This document shows, piece after piece, positions 53,565 to 64,000 of a stretch of DNA of 64,000 nt (positions are counted from its first letter, which is position 1; each line of letters starts with the position of its first letter). The notes beneath the pieces are model-generated. The model was given only the letters and a program-made list of their open reading frames with translations. It was not told the origin of the DNA and made no database searches. The position numbers and the translations under genes were made by a program. The stretch is from Candidatus Mailhella excrementigallinarum (GTDB lineage Bacteria; Desulfobacterota; Desulfovibrionia; Desulfovibrionales; Desulfovibrionaceae). The stretch is taken from NCBI GenBank assembly GCA_944324075.1, contig CALUUZ010000002.1, forward strand, positions 62,001 through 126,000, given 5' to 3'.

Positions 53565-54611
53565 TTATTCGGCAGAGGTTGCCGGCGTTTCCTCCATGCC
53601 GAGTTCTTTCAATATGTTTCCTTCCCGCGCCCATGCTTCGCGCAGGAAGAGGCGGGCCTCTTCACGCCCGCGCAGCGCAGGCGTGACGGAATAGGCGTCC
53701 ATTGCGCTGCGGAAGGCCTGACTCCGGCTTGCTTCCAGAAAAACCTGTTCCAGCCGGTCAAGCACGGCGTCCGGCGTTCCCGCGGGCGCAAGCAGCAGAA
53801 AGGTGGAGTCGCCCCTGCCGGGATCGTCAAAGCCTTTTTCGGAGAGAGAGGGCAGAGCCGGCAGCGCGGGCAGACGTTCGCCGGAGAGGGCCAGCAGCCC
53901 GCGCATCTGGCCCTGTTTCACGCGGGCCAGCGCACCGCTGGCAGCTGCTTCAACGTGGCCGCCCAACAGGGCTGCTTCGGCCTCCCCGGGGCCGCTGAAG
54001 GGGACAAAACGCCATTTCAGCGAGGAGTCCTTTCTGGCCATCATGGCCAGCGCGATATGCGAGGGGGTACCCAGGCCGGGTACGCCGATGCGCAGCTTGC
54101 CGGGATTTTCACGCGTGGCGGCGAGGAAGTCGTCCAGGTCGTTCCAGGGCGCATCCGGAGCCGTTACCAGCAGGGGGGCCGCCTGGCCGAAAGTCAGAAT
54201 GGGAGTCACGTCCCGCAGAGGATGGTAGGGAACGGCGTTTCTGTGCGGGATGAAGATGAGCGCGTTGGAGACGCAGGCTGTCAGGCGCGAGCCGTCCGGA
54301 GCGGCTTTCGTCAGTTTCGCCACGGCAGGCACGCCGCCGCTTCCCGGCGTATTGAGGGCTGTCGCCGGCCGGCCGAGTTCCTTTTCCGCTTCCCGGAGCA
54401 GCGCGCGCACGACGGCATCCAGAGCACCTCCGGGCGGGAAGGCGATGGAAATTTCCACCGGACGGGAAGGATAGCCCGGATCGGCAGCGGCTCCCCGCGG
54501 GGAAAATGCAGAAAGGATCAGAAAGACGAAAAGGACAGGAAACGCCGTCCGGTGAAGGCGGTCGGGAAAGCGGAAGGAAGAGACGAAGGAAAGGTAACGA
54601 TCCGGTTTCAT
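53565..54611 (-). CDS. tctC: Tripartite tricarboxylate transporter substrate-binding protein (TctC/Bug family)
   Basis: 348 residues. A signal peptide is visible (basic start, FPVLFVFLILSAFS, cleavage near GAAADP). The mature start YPSRPVEISIAFPPGG is the Bug-family landmark, with NTPGSGGVPAVAKL next and GVPGLGTPSHIALAMMA for the second ligand loop. It binds a carboxylate in the periplasm and delivers it to TctBA. The ATG at 54611 has no clear ribosome site, but upstream starts would lengthen the leader abnormally. It lies 669 bases downstream of tctA, separated by repeats, and 135 bases before hndA. Confidence 0.87.
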   Translation of the reverse strand: MKPDRYLSFVSSFRFPDRLHRTAFPVLFVFLILSAFSPRGAAADPGYPSRPVEISIAFPPGGALDAVVRALLREAEKELGRPATALNTPGSGGVPAVAKLTKAAPDGSRLTACVSNALIFIPHRNAVPYHPLRDVTPILTFGQAAPLLVTAPDAPWNDLDDFLAATRENPGKLRIGVPGLGTPSHIALAMMARKDSSLKWRFVPFSGPGEAEAALLGGHVEAAASGALARVKQGQMRGLLALSGERLPALPALPSLSEKGFDDPGRGDSTFLLLAPAGTPDAVLDRLEQVFLEASRSQAFRSAMDAYSVTPALRGREEARLFLREAWAREGNILKELGMEETPATSAE

Positions 54612-54789
54612 GTTACGCACTATGCAGAGCAAGTGTGAATATGGCAAGGAAAAATTTTTTTTCACATGAAACATTGTATTATTTGAATAAACAAACAGTG
54701 TTGCAGAGCGCATGACGCGTATGCTGCGAGGGCTGACCGGACGGAATATAAGAGAGTGAAGACTTGCAGTGACAGCCGGTTGAACTGCG

Positions 54790-55006
54790 CGCTGAAACCA
54801 GTCATGGCATTTCATCACTGGAAAAGCATTGCGGAGTCGCGCGGGAAAAGAATCATTTCCTCCGCGAAAAGGCGGGACTCCGCCGTGATGTCCCCTTGTG
54901 CCGTGTGGCCGCAATGCATTTGCGGCGTCAGGCTCCGGATTCAGGCGTGAACCCTGTGATCCGGAACACAGGGTATGGCTGGCAGGTATGTTCGGCAAGA
55001 CGTTCC
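54790..55006 (+). repeat. Element I, copy E
   Basis: Within the 669-base gap between tctC and tctA. Modules present are GCGGAGTCGCGCGG, the hairpin GCCGCAA / TTGCGGC (54908-54926), TCAGGCTCCGG, CAGGCGTGAACCCTGTG, CCGGAACACAGGGTATGG and GGCAGGTATGTTC. It is oriented plus while the neighbouring genes are minus. The AT-rich stretch 54612-54740 before it probably holds the tctC promoter. No gene is seen in the gap. Confidence 0.75.
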
Positions 55007-55045
55007 GGGGATTCGTGGGCGTATCGCCGCATGAGATGCAGTGAC

Positions 55046-55279
55046 GCCGGCCGTGGATACATGCAGCCTTGTGACATTTGACCGCTCCTCGTCCCCCTTC
55101 CATGCCGCATTGCCGTGCGGCGGGGAGCGTCATCTCTGCTCTCGATGCCCGTAAGCCTCGCTCCGCTCGGCAACGGGCACGGCCCCTGCGGGGCCGCCAT
55201 TCGGTCGGCCTTCATGGCTCGCTACGCTCGCGCCTCCGGCGGTCAAGGCTGTGTTCAACACTGTTCCATGACAGAGCCA
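55046..55279 (-). repeat. Repeat element II, long copy
   Basis: Read on the minus strand it begins TGGCTCTG just after the tctA stop. It then has GGAACAGTGTTGAACACAG, CCTTGACCGCCGGAGGCGCG, and ends CATGTATCCACGGCCGGC. Both ends recur at 57536-57669 in the same orientation with a shorter middle, and the first ~47 bases recur inverted at 57326-57372. The two sites bracket tctBA. Confidence 0.65.
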
Positions 55280-55280
55280 T

Positions 55281-56687
55281 TCAAAAAAGTCCGCCCGAAA
55301 TCATCTGCACAAGGCCGCTCTCCAGACGCGGTCCGAGCACGAAGGCCAGCACAAGAGGAGCGGGAGAAAATCCGCCGCGCCGCAGAAGGGCGGAAAGAAT
55401 TCCGAAAAAGACGCATTGCACGGGGCCTTCCATACCGCCCGCTCCCATAAGGGAACCGATGAGACAGAGCATCAGCACACAGGGCCACACCAGTCGCCAG
55501 GGCAGGAGGGCCAGGGCCGCCCATACCCGGGAAAGGCCGAGGCCGAGCGCAAGCAGCAGAATGTTGCCGAGGGCCAGACTGAAGATCAGCCCCCAGTAAA
55601 ATTCGCCCTGCTCCAGAGGAAGACGCGGCCCGGGCACAATGCCGCCTATGGTCAGCGCGCCGAGCAGGGCGGCCATGATCGGGTTGGTGGGCAACCCCAG
55701 CAGAAGAAGGGGAGCGAAGGAGGCCACCGCTGCCGCGTTGTTCGATGCCTCGGGACCGGTCAGTCCCGCCCACGCTCCCTTGCCGAAACTCTCCGGGTAA
55801 CGGGAAAGCTTCTTTTCCAGCGCATGTGAGGCAAAACTGGCCGTGACGCCCGCGCCGCAGGGTACGAGCCCGGCGGCAAAGCCCAGCAGACTGCCGCGCA
55901 GAGCGGCGAAAAAGGCGTTCAGCCCGCTTCCGCGCTCGACAGAAGCGTCGCGCTCCGCTTCGGAGCCGCCGCGTTCCGTGTTCTTCGGGGGAGGGCGCAG
56001 CAGACTGTCCAGGATGTCCCCGATGCCGAACAGCCCGAGCAGCATGGAGGTCAGCTCCACTCCTCCCCACAGATGTCCTCCCAGGGTCATTCTCTCCGTG
56101 CCGTGTACCGGATCCATGCCGGGCAGAGCAAGAACAAGCCCGAGGAAGACCATCACCGCATTCCGGTGAAAGCCCCCGGGGCCGAGCAGGGCGACCAGCG
56201 CCAGCGCCGTGAGCATCAGCGTGAAACGTCCGGCAGGGCCGAGATACAGGGCCGCTTCTGTGAGAACGGGCGCGAGAGCGGCCATCATGAAAATGGCCGC
56301 CATGCCTCCGCAGAAGGAAGCCAGCGTCGCAGCGGCCAGGGCCTGTCTCGCCCTGCCTGCTCTGGCCAGAGGGTGGCCTTCAAGCAGGGTGGCCACGGCG
56401 TCGGTTTCACCGGGAATGCCCAGCAGGATGGAGGTTACCGCCCCGCCGTATTTCGCACCGTAGAAAATTCCTGCCAGCATGGCGATGCCGGGCAGTGGCG
56501 GCATGACATAGGTGAGGGGAAAGAGCAGCGCCATGGCCGCAGGCGGGCCGAAGCCGGGCAGTACTCCTACAATCATGCCCAGCAGCACGCCCGCCAGCAC
56601 CAGCAGCCACAGAAGGGGATCGCCGCCTACCGCGAAAAGACCTTCAAGTACAGGATGCATTGCGTCGGACGGGAACCATTCGATCAC
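55281..56687 (-). CDS. tctA: Tripartite tricarboxylate transporter large permease (TctA)
   Basis: 468 residues, ~11-12 hydrophobic segments. TctA landmarks are VLLGMIVGVLPGFGPP near the N-terminus, GAKYGGAVTSILLGIPGE, and the second-half repeat GPEASNNAAAVASFAPLL with LLLGLPTNPIMAAL. It is the main translocation subunit of a cation-coupled carboxylate uptake system in the inner membrane. It overlaps tctB by 4 bases. The family is usually ~500 residues; the end here abuts repeat element II with only one base between, so the C-terminus could have been trimmed. Confidence 0.93.
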   Translation of the reverse strand: MIEWFPSDAMHPVLEGLFAVGGDPLLWLLVLAGVLLGMIVGVLPGFGPPAAMALLFPLTYVMPPLPGIAMLAGIFYGAKYGGAVTSILLGIPGETDAVATLLEGHPLARAGRARQALAAATLASFCGGMAAIFMMAALAPVLTEAALYLGPAGRFTLMLTALALVALLGPGGFHRNAVMVFLGLVLALPGMDPVHGTERMTLGGHLWGGVELTSMLLGLFGIGDILDSLLRPPPKNTERGGSEAERDASVERGSGLNAFFAALRGSLLGFAAGLVPCGAGVTASFASHALEKKLSRYPESFGKGAWAGLTGPEASNNAAAVASFAPLLLLGLPTNPIMAALLGALTIGGIVPGPRLPLEQGEFYWGLIFSLALGNILLLALGLGLSRVWAALALLPWRLVWPCVLMLCLIGSLMGAGGMEGPVQCVFFGILSALLRRGGFSPAPLVLAFVLGPRLESGLVQMISGGLF

Positions 56688-57163
56688 AGCGCGCTCCGGA
56701 ACGGAAGACTGTCCGGCAGAGGCCAGCCCAGCCCCCGGACAATGCAGAAATACAGCAGAGCGGGCATGATGACGGCCATGAGCGCGGCAGTCTTGCTGCT
56801 GTTGCCCGCCGCGCGGGCGGCAAGAAAGAGCGCAGCGGCGCTGGAAAACAGCCAGCCGGAAAAAGGCGTCAGGCAGAGCCAGAGAACGCAGGCCAGTGCA
56901 AGCCCGCTCAGGCTGTTCCGTGCGGCGCGGCGCATATTCCCGTCATGGAGGGGTTGAAACGGGGATGGTACGCTTTGCGTGCGGGAAAAGCACAGTGCAA
57001 GCGTGCAGAGCAGCAGTCCCGTCCCGGCCAGGGCGGGCCACAGGCCGGGGCCGGGGAACGGCATATCCGCGCCACGGAGAGTCAGTCCCCGGCGCACGCC
57101 CGCCAGCAGGGTCCAGCAGGCCGCGCAGACAAGAGGAACGACGGCGAAGATACGAGGCGACAT
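56684..57163 (-). CDS. tctB: Tripartite tricarboxylate transporter small membrane subunit (TctB)
   Basis: 159 residues with four hydrophobic segments (FAVVPLVCAACWTLLAG, LWPALAGTGLLLCTLAL, SGLALACVLWLCLTPFSGW, AALMAVIMPALLYFCIVRGLG with its end), the TctB pattern. The PGPGLWPAL motif after the first segment is typical. The start at 57163 has AAGG upstream and is well inside a longer spurious frame. First gene of the tctBA pair. Upstream is a 612-base gap with element II sequences and no gene up to the tRNA. Confidence 0.85.
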   Translation of the reverse strand: MSPRIFAVVPLVCAACWTLLAGVRRGLTLRGADMPFPGPGLWPALAGTGLLLCTLALCFSRTQSVPSPFQPLHDGNMRRAARNSLSGLALACVLWLCLTPFSGWLFSSAAALFLAARAAGNSSKTAALMAVIMPALLYFCIVRGLGWPLPDSLPFRSAL

Positions 57164-57325
57164 GAGGAACCTTGCGATGCTGCACTTCGGTGGATGCGTC
57201 AACTCCGAAAGGCGTCGGACAAGAAAGCGGCCTGGCACAAACCAGATCAGCCTGATGAGAGAAGGACGTTCTTTCCGGCTTGTATCGCGTGAAAGGACGG
57301 AAGGCAAGCAGGGGAGGGGAAACGC

Positions 57326-57372
57326 TCTGCTGCAGAATTGTGTTGAAGATAACCTTGGCCGCCGGAGGCGCG
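57326..57372 (+). repeat. Element II, partial inverted copy
   Basis: TCTGCTGCAGAATTGTGTTG, AAGATAACCTTGGCCGCC and GGAGGCGCG match the minus-strand start of the long copy at 55228-55276. It is inverted with respect to that copy. It lies in the 57164-57775 gap, which otherwise shows only GC-rich spacer sequence. Confidence 0.55.
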
Positions 57373-57535
57373 GCATAGCGGGCTTTGAGCGACGACGCCC
57401 CCGCATGATACTGCGGCATGAAGGGGCACGCGGAGCGGGTATCGCCAAAGCCGATCGGGCGTCATCAGGATGTCGAGGAAGCAATGTTTCGCGGAGCGGA
57501 GCCGAGCGAAGCGCAGCTTCACGAGGCGCAAGCGG

Positions 57536-57669
57536 GCCGGCCGTGGATACATGTGCCTTTCGCCCGTGTGGAAACGGGCTGCCTCTGCGGCACTGAATAT
57601 TGCCGCCTGTGCCGAAGCAAAGCCATACGCCACGCACAGCGCCATCAACACTATTCCACTGCAGAGCCA
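57536..57669 (-). repeat. Element II, short copy
   Basis: Minus-strand start TGGCTCTGCAGTGGAATAGT, end CATGTATCCACGGCCGGC (18 bases identical to 55046-55063). The middle is ~100 bases shorter than in the long copy and only weakly similar. The AT-rich 57725-57775 stretch between it and the tRNA may contain the tRNA promoter. Confidence 0.6.
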
Positions 57670-57775
57670 GGGGAAAACTGCTTTGCGGGGTCATCGGCGC
57701 TGCAAGCCTCTCTTTGCTTGCGCGGTTCGGCAGGCTGTGTTAATTAAGCCCTTTTGACTGCCCGATGACATGAAT

Positions 57776-57860
57776 GCGAGAGTGGCGGAATGGCAGACGC
57801 ACCGGACTTAGGATCCGGCGGAGCAATCCGTGAGAGTTCAAGTCTCTCCTCTCGCACCAC
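57776..57860 (+). tRNA. tRNA-Leu (anticodon TAG)
   Basis: An 85-base class II tRNA. The acceptor GCGAGAG (57776-57782) pairs with CTCTCGC (57850-57856), followed by discriminator A and an encoded CCA. The anticodon stem CCGGA/TCCGG holds CTTAGGA, giving anticodon TAG for CUA codons. A long variable arm (GGAGCAATCC) and the T loop GTTCAAGTC are present. It lies 60 bases before tig. Confidence 0.95.
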
Positions 57861-57920
57861 GATTCAGAAGACTTTCCGGGGCGGCGGCGTCCCGGGGCGA
57901 ATAAAGGAGTTATCCCAGCT

Positions 57921-59300
57921 ATGGAACACAGCGTAGAAAATGTTTCTCCCGTCCAGCGCAAAATCACGGTCACCATCCCCGCGGCTGACGCAGCCGGCGC
58001 CATCGACAAGGCTATCCGCCGCTTCGGAGCGGATCTGACCCTGCCCGGCTTCCGCAAGGGCAAGGTGCCCGCCAAGGTGCTGGAAAAGCGCTTTGGCGAT
58101 GAAATTTACGCCCGGGCCGCCGATGCGCTGGTGAACGACGCCATCGCGGAGATTCTGGACAAGGAAAAGCTGCATCCCATGTCCCGTATCCGGTTTGAGG
58201 GCGATGCCCCGCAGGCTGCGCGCGACAAGGATTTCTCCTTTGCGTTCGGTTTTGAGGTTCTGTCCGACGACATCAGGCTGCCGGAAGACCTCTCCGCGCT
58301 GGAAGTTGAAGTGGAAAACGCCGAAGTGACGCCTGCCGAACTGGAGGAGATTACCAGCCGCGTTCTCCGTTCCATGGCGAGCCTGGAAGATGTGACGGAA
58401 AGCCGCCTGCCTCAGGATGAGGATGTGGTGCTGGTGGATATCGACGGAGAATATGAAGGCAAGCCCGTGGAAGGCATGAAGGCCGAAAACTACCTGATGC
58501 AGCTCCACGCTCCCAAGGAAGGGGAGAAGATGAGCGAACTTGACGCGCTCATCCGCACCCTGCATGCCGGGGAAGAGGGCGAGGCCCCCATGGTCTGTCC
58601 CGATATTTTTCCGGTGGAGGATCTGCGCGGCAAGACCATTGCCCTCAAGTGCAGACTGCACAAGATCAGCCGCGAAGTCCTGCCCGAACTGAATGATGAA
58701 GTTGCCGGGAAGGCTGGGTTCCCCGATGCGGAAGCCCTGCGCAAGGCCATTGCCGATCAGGCTGCGAACAACAAGATCCGCACCGTGCGTTCCGCCGCCC
58801 AGCAGAAGCTGCTGGAAGGGCTGCTGGACAGCCAGGACTTTCCTTTGCCTGAAAGCCTGGTGAACGCCTATCTTAATGAATATCTCGCCGCCGCGCATAA
58901 TGACATGGTGCGGAGGGGCATGGATCGGAAGTCCGCCGCCGGGGCGCTGGAAGGCATGAAGGAAGAAGGGATGGTGGAGGCCCGCATGCAGGCCAAGGCT
59001 CAGGCGTTCCTCATGGCTCTTGGCCAGCGTGAAGGCATCCGGGTCAGCGACATGGATGTGGATCGCCAGATTTACCAGATGGCGCAGGAAAGTCAGCAGG
59101 ACTTCCGCAAGCTGCGCGAGACCGTGTGGCAGAACGGCATGGCCCATGACCTGCAGGGGCGTATCCTCGCGGCCAAGGCGCTTGATCTCATGTACGGCAA
59201 GGCCAAAAAGTCCACGCTTGGCGCAGACGGAAAGCCCCTGACGGAACTGAAGCCTGAAGTGAAGTCCGAAGAGTCGAAGGAAGAACAGGCCGCCGAATAG
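57921..59300 (+). CDS. tig: Trigger factor
   Basis: 459 residues, a ribosome-bound chaperone and peptidyl-prolyl isomerase. The ribosome-binding loop GFRKGKVP is at 43-50. The FKBP-type domain spans ~155-245 (VLVDIDGEYEGKPVEGM onward), and the helical C-terminal arms follow (LLEGLLDSQDFPLPESLV, QGRILAAKALDLMYGKAK) with a Glu/Lys-rich tail. AAAGGAG precedes the ATG. It heads the conserved tig-clpP-clpX-lon proteostasis order but is separated from clpP by 434 bases with a repeat and a strong hairpin, so the transcripts may be distinct. Confidence 0.96.
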   Translation: MEHSVENVSPVQRKITVTIPAADAAGAIDKAIRRFGADLTLPGFRKGKVPAKVLEKRFGDEIYARAADALVNDAIAEILDKEKLHPMSRIRFEGDAPQAARDKDFSFAFGFEVLSDDIRLPEDLSALEVEVENAEVTPAELEEITSRVLRSMASLEDVTESRLPQDEDVVLVDIDGEYEGKPVEGMKAENYLMQLHAPKEGEKMSELDALIRTLHAGEEGEAPMVCPDIFPVEDLRGKTIALKCRLHKISREVLPELNDEVAGKAGFPDAEALRKAIADQAANNKIRTVRSAAQQKLLEGLLDSQDFPLPESLVNAYLNEYLAAAHNDMVRRGMDRKSAAGALEGMKEEGMVEARMQAKAQAFLMALGQREGIRVSDMDVDRQIYQMAQESQQDFRKLRETVWQNGMAHDLQGRILAAKALDLMYGKAKKSTLGADGKPLTELKPEVKSEESKEEQAAE

Positions 59301-59453
59301 GCGGCCTCGGGAAACGCGAGCCGGTGGGGGCCTTGCCCCCTCCGTCAAGCGAGCGGTTCCCGTGCCTTTCCGCCGAAAGGCCGGAGGAGTTTCAGGCGGC
59401 GGGTTTCCTTGAAAAGCTCCCGGAGCAGGGCGAGTGTGAGACACATCTTCGTT

Positions 59454-59600
59454 CTTCCTGTCCGTAACGCTCTCTGCGCTGACGGCCAGGGGTGCCGCGA
59501 GCCGGACAGTGTCATGCGCTTGCGGCGTCAGGCGAAGGCGTGAATCCTGCGGGCAGCCGCCGGGGGCTTGTCGGCAGATATCTTCAATGGCAGAATGTCT
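59454..59600 (+). repeat. Element I, copy F
   Basis: Modules: CTTCCTGTCCGTAACGC, GCGCTGACGGCCAGGGG, CGCTTGCGGCGTCAGGCG, AAGGCGTGAATCCTGCGGG and GTCGGCAGATATCTTCA. The 5' half of the TTGCGG hairpin is weak here. It lies in the 434-base tig-clpP gap and is followed at once by a perfect hairpin. The first part of the gap (59301-59453) shows small hairpins but no gene. Confidence 0.75.
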
Positions 59601-59603
59601 GAG

Positions 59604-59641
59604 AAAGACGCGCCGGGGCCGTCCGGCCCCGGCGCGTCTTT
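59604..59641. terminator. Perfect hairpin, probable terminator between tig and clpP
   Basis: AAAGACGCGCCGGGGCCG (59604-59621) and its exact complement (59624-59641) around a 2-base loop, with TTT at the end of the 3' arm. It would terminate tig transcription; clpP begins 94 bases later with its own AAAGGAG site. Confidence 0.65.
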
Positions 59642-59734
59642 CCTGTGCCGGAAAAGGCGGCGCGGTTCCGGCAGGGGGCGACCCCTGCGCACGCGTTTAA
59701 AGCGGGAAAGGGCATTTGCCCAAAGGAGACAGAG

Positions 59735-60349
59735 ATGATTATCCCCACAGTCATAGAGACCACGGGCCGCTCCGAGCGCGCCTACGATATTTATTCCCGT
59801 CTGCTCAAGGATCGTATCGTCCTGCTGGGCGAGGAGGTCAATGATCATACGGCGGCCCTGATTTGCGCTCAGCTGCTCTTTCTGGAATCGCAGGATCCTG
59901 AAAAGGAAATCAGCCTGTATATCAACAGTCCCGGCGGTTCGGTGACGGCGGGCATGGCGATTTACGACACCATGCGCTTTATTGCCGCGCCTGTGGCCAC
60001 CATCTGCATCGGGCAGGCCGCAAGCATGGGAGCCTTCCTGCTGGCGGGGGGCGAGAAAGGCATGCGTTATGCCCTTCCGCACAGCCGGATTATGATTCAT
60101 CAGCCTTCCGCCGGGTATCAGGGCCAGGTTACGGATATCGATATCCACGCCCGTGAAGTGCTGCGCATGAAGGCTTCTCTGAATGAAATGCTGGCGGAAA
60201 ATACCGGCAGGCCGCTGGACAAGGTTGCCGCGGACACGGAACGTGATTACTTCATGACGGCCGAAGAGGCGCTGGAGTACGGCATCATCGACAGAATTTT
60301 CGTTTCCCGCCGTGATATGACGCAGGGCGAAACCGGCGCCGGGGAGTAA
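59735..60349 (+). CDS. clpP: ATP-dependent Clp protease proteolytic subunit
   Basis: 204 residues, the standard length. The serine-protease triad is complete: Ser97 in GQAASMGA, His122 in MIHQPSAG and Asp171 in ERDYF. The N-terminal [20 protein letters not shown] is typical. ClpP forms the tetradecameric cytosolic chamber that degrades substrates unfolded by ClpX. The ATG at 59735 has AAAGGAG 6 bases upstream; a longer frame is not credible. clpX starts 3 bases after the stop. Confidence 0.97.
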   Translation: MIIPTVIETTGRSERAYDIYSRLLKDRIVLLGEEVNDHTAALICAQLLFLESQDPEKEISLYINSPGGSVTAGMAIYDTMRFIAAPVATICIGQAASMGAFLLAGGEKGMRYALPHSRIMIHQPSAGYQGQVTDIDIHAREVLRMKASLNEMLAENTGRPLDKVAADTERDYFMTAEEALEYGIIDRIFVSRRDMTQGETGAGE

Positions 60350-60352
60350 CGC

Positions 60353-61597
60353 ATGAGCGACAACGAACACAGCAGCGTCATGCACTGTTCCTTCTGCGGA
60401 AGGTCCGAGTTTGACGTGGAACACTTTATCGAGCAGAACGGCGTATGCATTTGTGACAAGTGCATTGAACGCTGCAACGACATCATATCACGTCAGCATG
60501 TGGAGGAAGCCCGGGAGGAAGAAGGGCCTCTGCTGACGCCGCCGGAGATCAAGGAGCGTCTCGACGCCTATGTCATCGGCCAGGAGCAGGCCAAAAAGGT
60601 GCTGTCCGTGGCGGTGCACAATCATTACAAGCGGGTTTTTTACAAGGGCGCGCTTGACGGCGTGGAGCTGGAAAAGAGCAATGTGCTGCTGGTAGGCCCT
60701 TCCGGCAGCGGCAAGACGCTGCTTGCCCGTACTCTTGCCCGTATCCTCAAGGTGCCGTTCGCCATTGCCGACGCCACCACACTGACCGAGGCGGGGTATG
60801 TTGGCGAGGATGTGGAAAACATTCTGGTTCAGCTTCTTCAGAATGCTGATTATGATCTTGAAGCCGCGGGCCGGGGCATTATCTACATTGACGAAATCGA
60901 CAAGATTTCCCGCAAGGGCGACGGGCCTTCCATTACCCGCGACGTGTCGGGCGAGGGCGTGCAGCAGGCGCTTCTGAAGATCATCGAGGGCACGGAGGCC
61001 AACATTCCTCCCAAGGGCGGCCGCAAGCACCCCCAGCAGGAATTCATCCGCATGGATACCTCCAATATTCTGTTCATTGTGGGGGGGGCCTTCATCGGTC
61101 TGGAGAAAATGGTGGAACAGCGCATGCGCGGCAATACCATGGGCTTCGGCGCGAATATCCCGGTGAAGAAGGAGCAGAGCCTTTCCGTCCTGCTCGATCA
61201 GGTAGTGCCCACCGACTTTGTGCAGTTCGGCCTCATTCCCGAGTTTGTGGGACGCATTCCGGTGATCACCCATGTGGACGAACTGGAAGAGGATGATCTC
61301 ATCCGTGTGCTCACCGAGCCGAAAAACGCTCTGGTCAAGCAGTATCAGAAGCTGTTTGAGCTCGACGGCGTGAAGCTGCGCTTCGAGAGCGACGCCCTGC
61401 GGGCCGTGGCGGCAAAGGCCATTGAGCGAAAAACCGGCGCGCGCGGCCTGCGCAACGTGCTGGAGGGCATCATGCTTGATATCATGTATGAACTGCCCAC
61501 CATGAAGGACGTGCAGGACTGCGTGATTACAAGGGGCGTCATCGAGAACGGGGAAAAGCCCCTGCTCACCCGCAAGCCCCAGGTTCAGATAGCCTGA
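60353..61597 (+). CDS. clpX: ATP-dependent Clp protease ATP-binding subunit ClpX
   Basis: 414 residues. The N-terminal zinc-binding dimerisation domain has Cys12, Cys15, Cys34 and Cys37. The AAA+ module has Walker A GPSGSGKT (115-122) and Walker B IIYIDE (~176-181), sensor and RKTGARGLR-type arginine motifs ([14 protein letters not shown]). ClpX unfolds tagged proteins and feeds them to ClpP. Three bases separate it from clpP and 67 from lon. A run of eight G (61081-61088) encodes the Gly-Gly in FIVGGAFIG and is part of the conserved sequence. Confidence 0.97.
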   Translation: MSDNEHSSVMHCSFCGRSEFDVEHFIEQNGVCICDKCIERCNDIISRQHVEEAREEEGPLLTPPEIKERLDAYVIGQEQAKKVLSVAVHNHYKRVFYKGALDGVELEKSNVLLVGPSGSGKTLLARTLARILKVPFAIADATTLTEAGYVGEDVENILVQLLQNADYDLEAAGRGIIYIDEIDKISRKGDGPSITRDVSGEGVQQALLKIIEGTEANIPPKGGRKHPQQEFIRMDTSNILFIVGGAFIGLEKMVEQRMRGNTMGFGANIPVKKEQSLSVLLDQVVPTDFVQFGLIPEFVGRIPVITHVDELEEDDLIRVLTEPKNALVKQYQKLFELDGVKLRFESDALRAVAAKAIERKTGARGLRNVLEGIMLDIMYELPTMKDVQDCVITRGVIENGEKPLLTRKPQVQIA

Positions 61598-61664
61598 TTG
61601 CAGGCCGGGCGGAATGGCCCGGCGTCACGGTGTTTCCGCGCCGTATTCTTTTCAAGGAACAGTT

Positions 61665-64000
<2,336 letters not shown>

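Noticed and set aside
57164-57775. Integrated mobile element at tRNA-Leu
   Set aside because: No integrase, no phage gene and no repeated 3' end of the tRNA was seen; only short repeat elements are present.
61081-61088. G8 run in clpX as a phase-variation tract
   Set aside because: It encodes conserved glycines of an essential-type gene and is short; chance codon choice is enough.

Overview
The window looks like a chromosomal segment of a GC-rich (roughly 55-60% by eye), motile, sigma-54-using anaerobe. The best guess is a member of the Desulfovibrionaceae. The guess rests on an Hnd-type NAD(P)-linked [FeFe] hydrogenase operon, a flgI-flgJ-flgN-flgK-flgL flagellar operon, and large glycosyltransferase/methyltransferase families of a kind I associate with that group. 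The tig-clpP-clpX-lon order is widespread and does not discriminate. No database search was possible, so taxonomy and family names come from recognised motifs.

Layout: (1) 1-3.9 kb holds the end of a response-regulator/TPR protein, a cyclopropane fatty acid synthase and a convergent, overlapping glycosyltransferase. (2) 4.2-14.6 kb is a tightly packed plus-strand operon: a GT2 glycosyltransferase, nucleotidyltransferase, SDR, GmhA-like isomerase, HldE-like kinase/cytidylyltransferase with swapped domains, radical SAM enzyme, two-subunit transketolase, HAD protein, APH-like kinase and methyltransferase. It reads as a dedicated pathway for an activated, probably heptose-like, sugar. (3) 14.9-29.2 kb starts with a radical SAM gene carrying (TC)10 directly after its start codon. 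It continues with a methyltransferase, aminotransferase, WbuC-like cupin, Zn-dehydrogenase, a small exported DPGSGS protein, a NoeA-like methyltransferase and two large paralogous membrane AlkP-superfamily transferases. The first of these has C25 followed by (CA)16 near its 3' end. A TIGR04372-like glycosyltransferase closes the segment. (4) 29.3-36.8 kb is a minus-strand block: two methyltransferases, a three-module GT-MT-GT protein of 981 residues, a DegT aminotransferase and an SDR. Three of these genes are bracketed by inward-facing inverted repeats of about 95 bp. (5) 37.0-40.8 kb has two small membrane proteins and a third AlkP-superfamily paralogue. (6) 41.0-48.7 kb is the flagellar operon behind a strong sigma-54 promoter match. 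(7) 49.1-57.2 kb, minus strand, holds hndACD and a tripartite tricarboxylate transporter whose tctC is separated from tctBA by repeats. (8) 57.8-64.0 kb has tRNA-Leu(TAG), tig, clpP, clpX and the first 778 codons of lon.

Together, regions 2-5 form a large surface-glycan (or flagellar-glycan) island beside flagellar genes. It contains simple-sequence contingency tracts, paralogous envelope transferases and a possibly invertible gene block, all pointing to a variable cell surface. A family of dispersed intergenic repeats of about 150-220 bp (here 'element I'), with a conserved hairpin, recurs at least five times across the window. A second family (element II) flanks tctBA. I recognise neither family.
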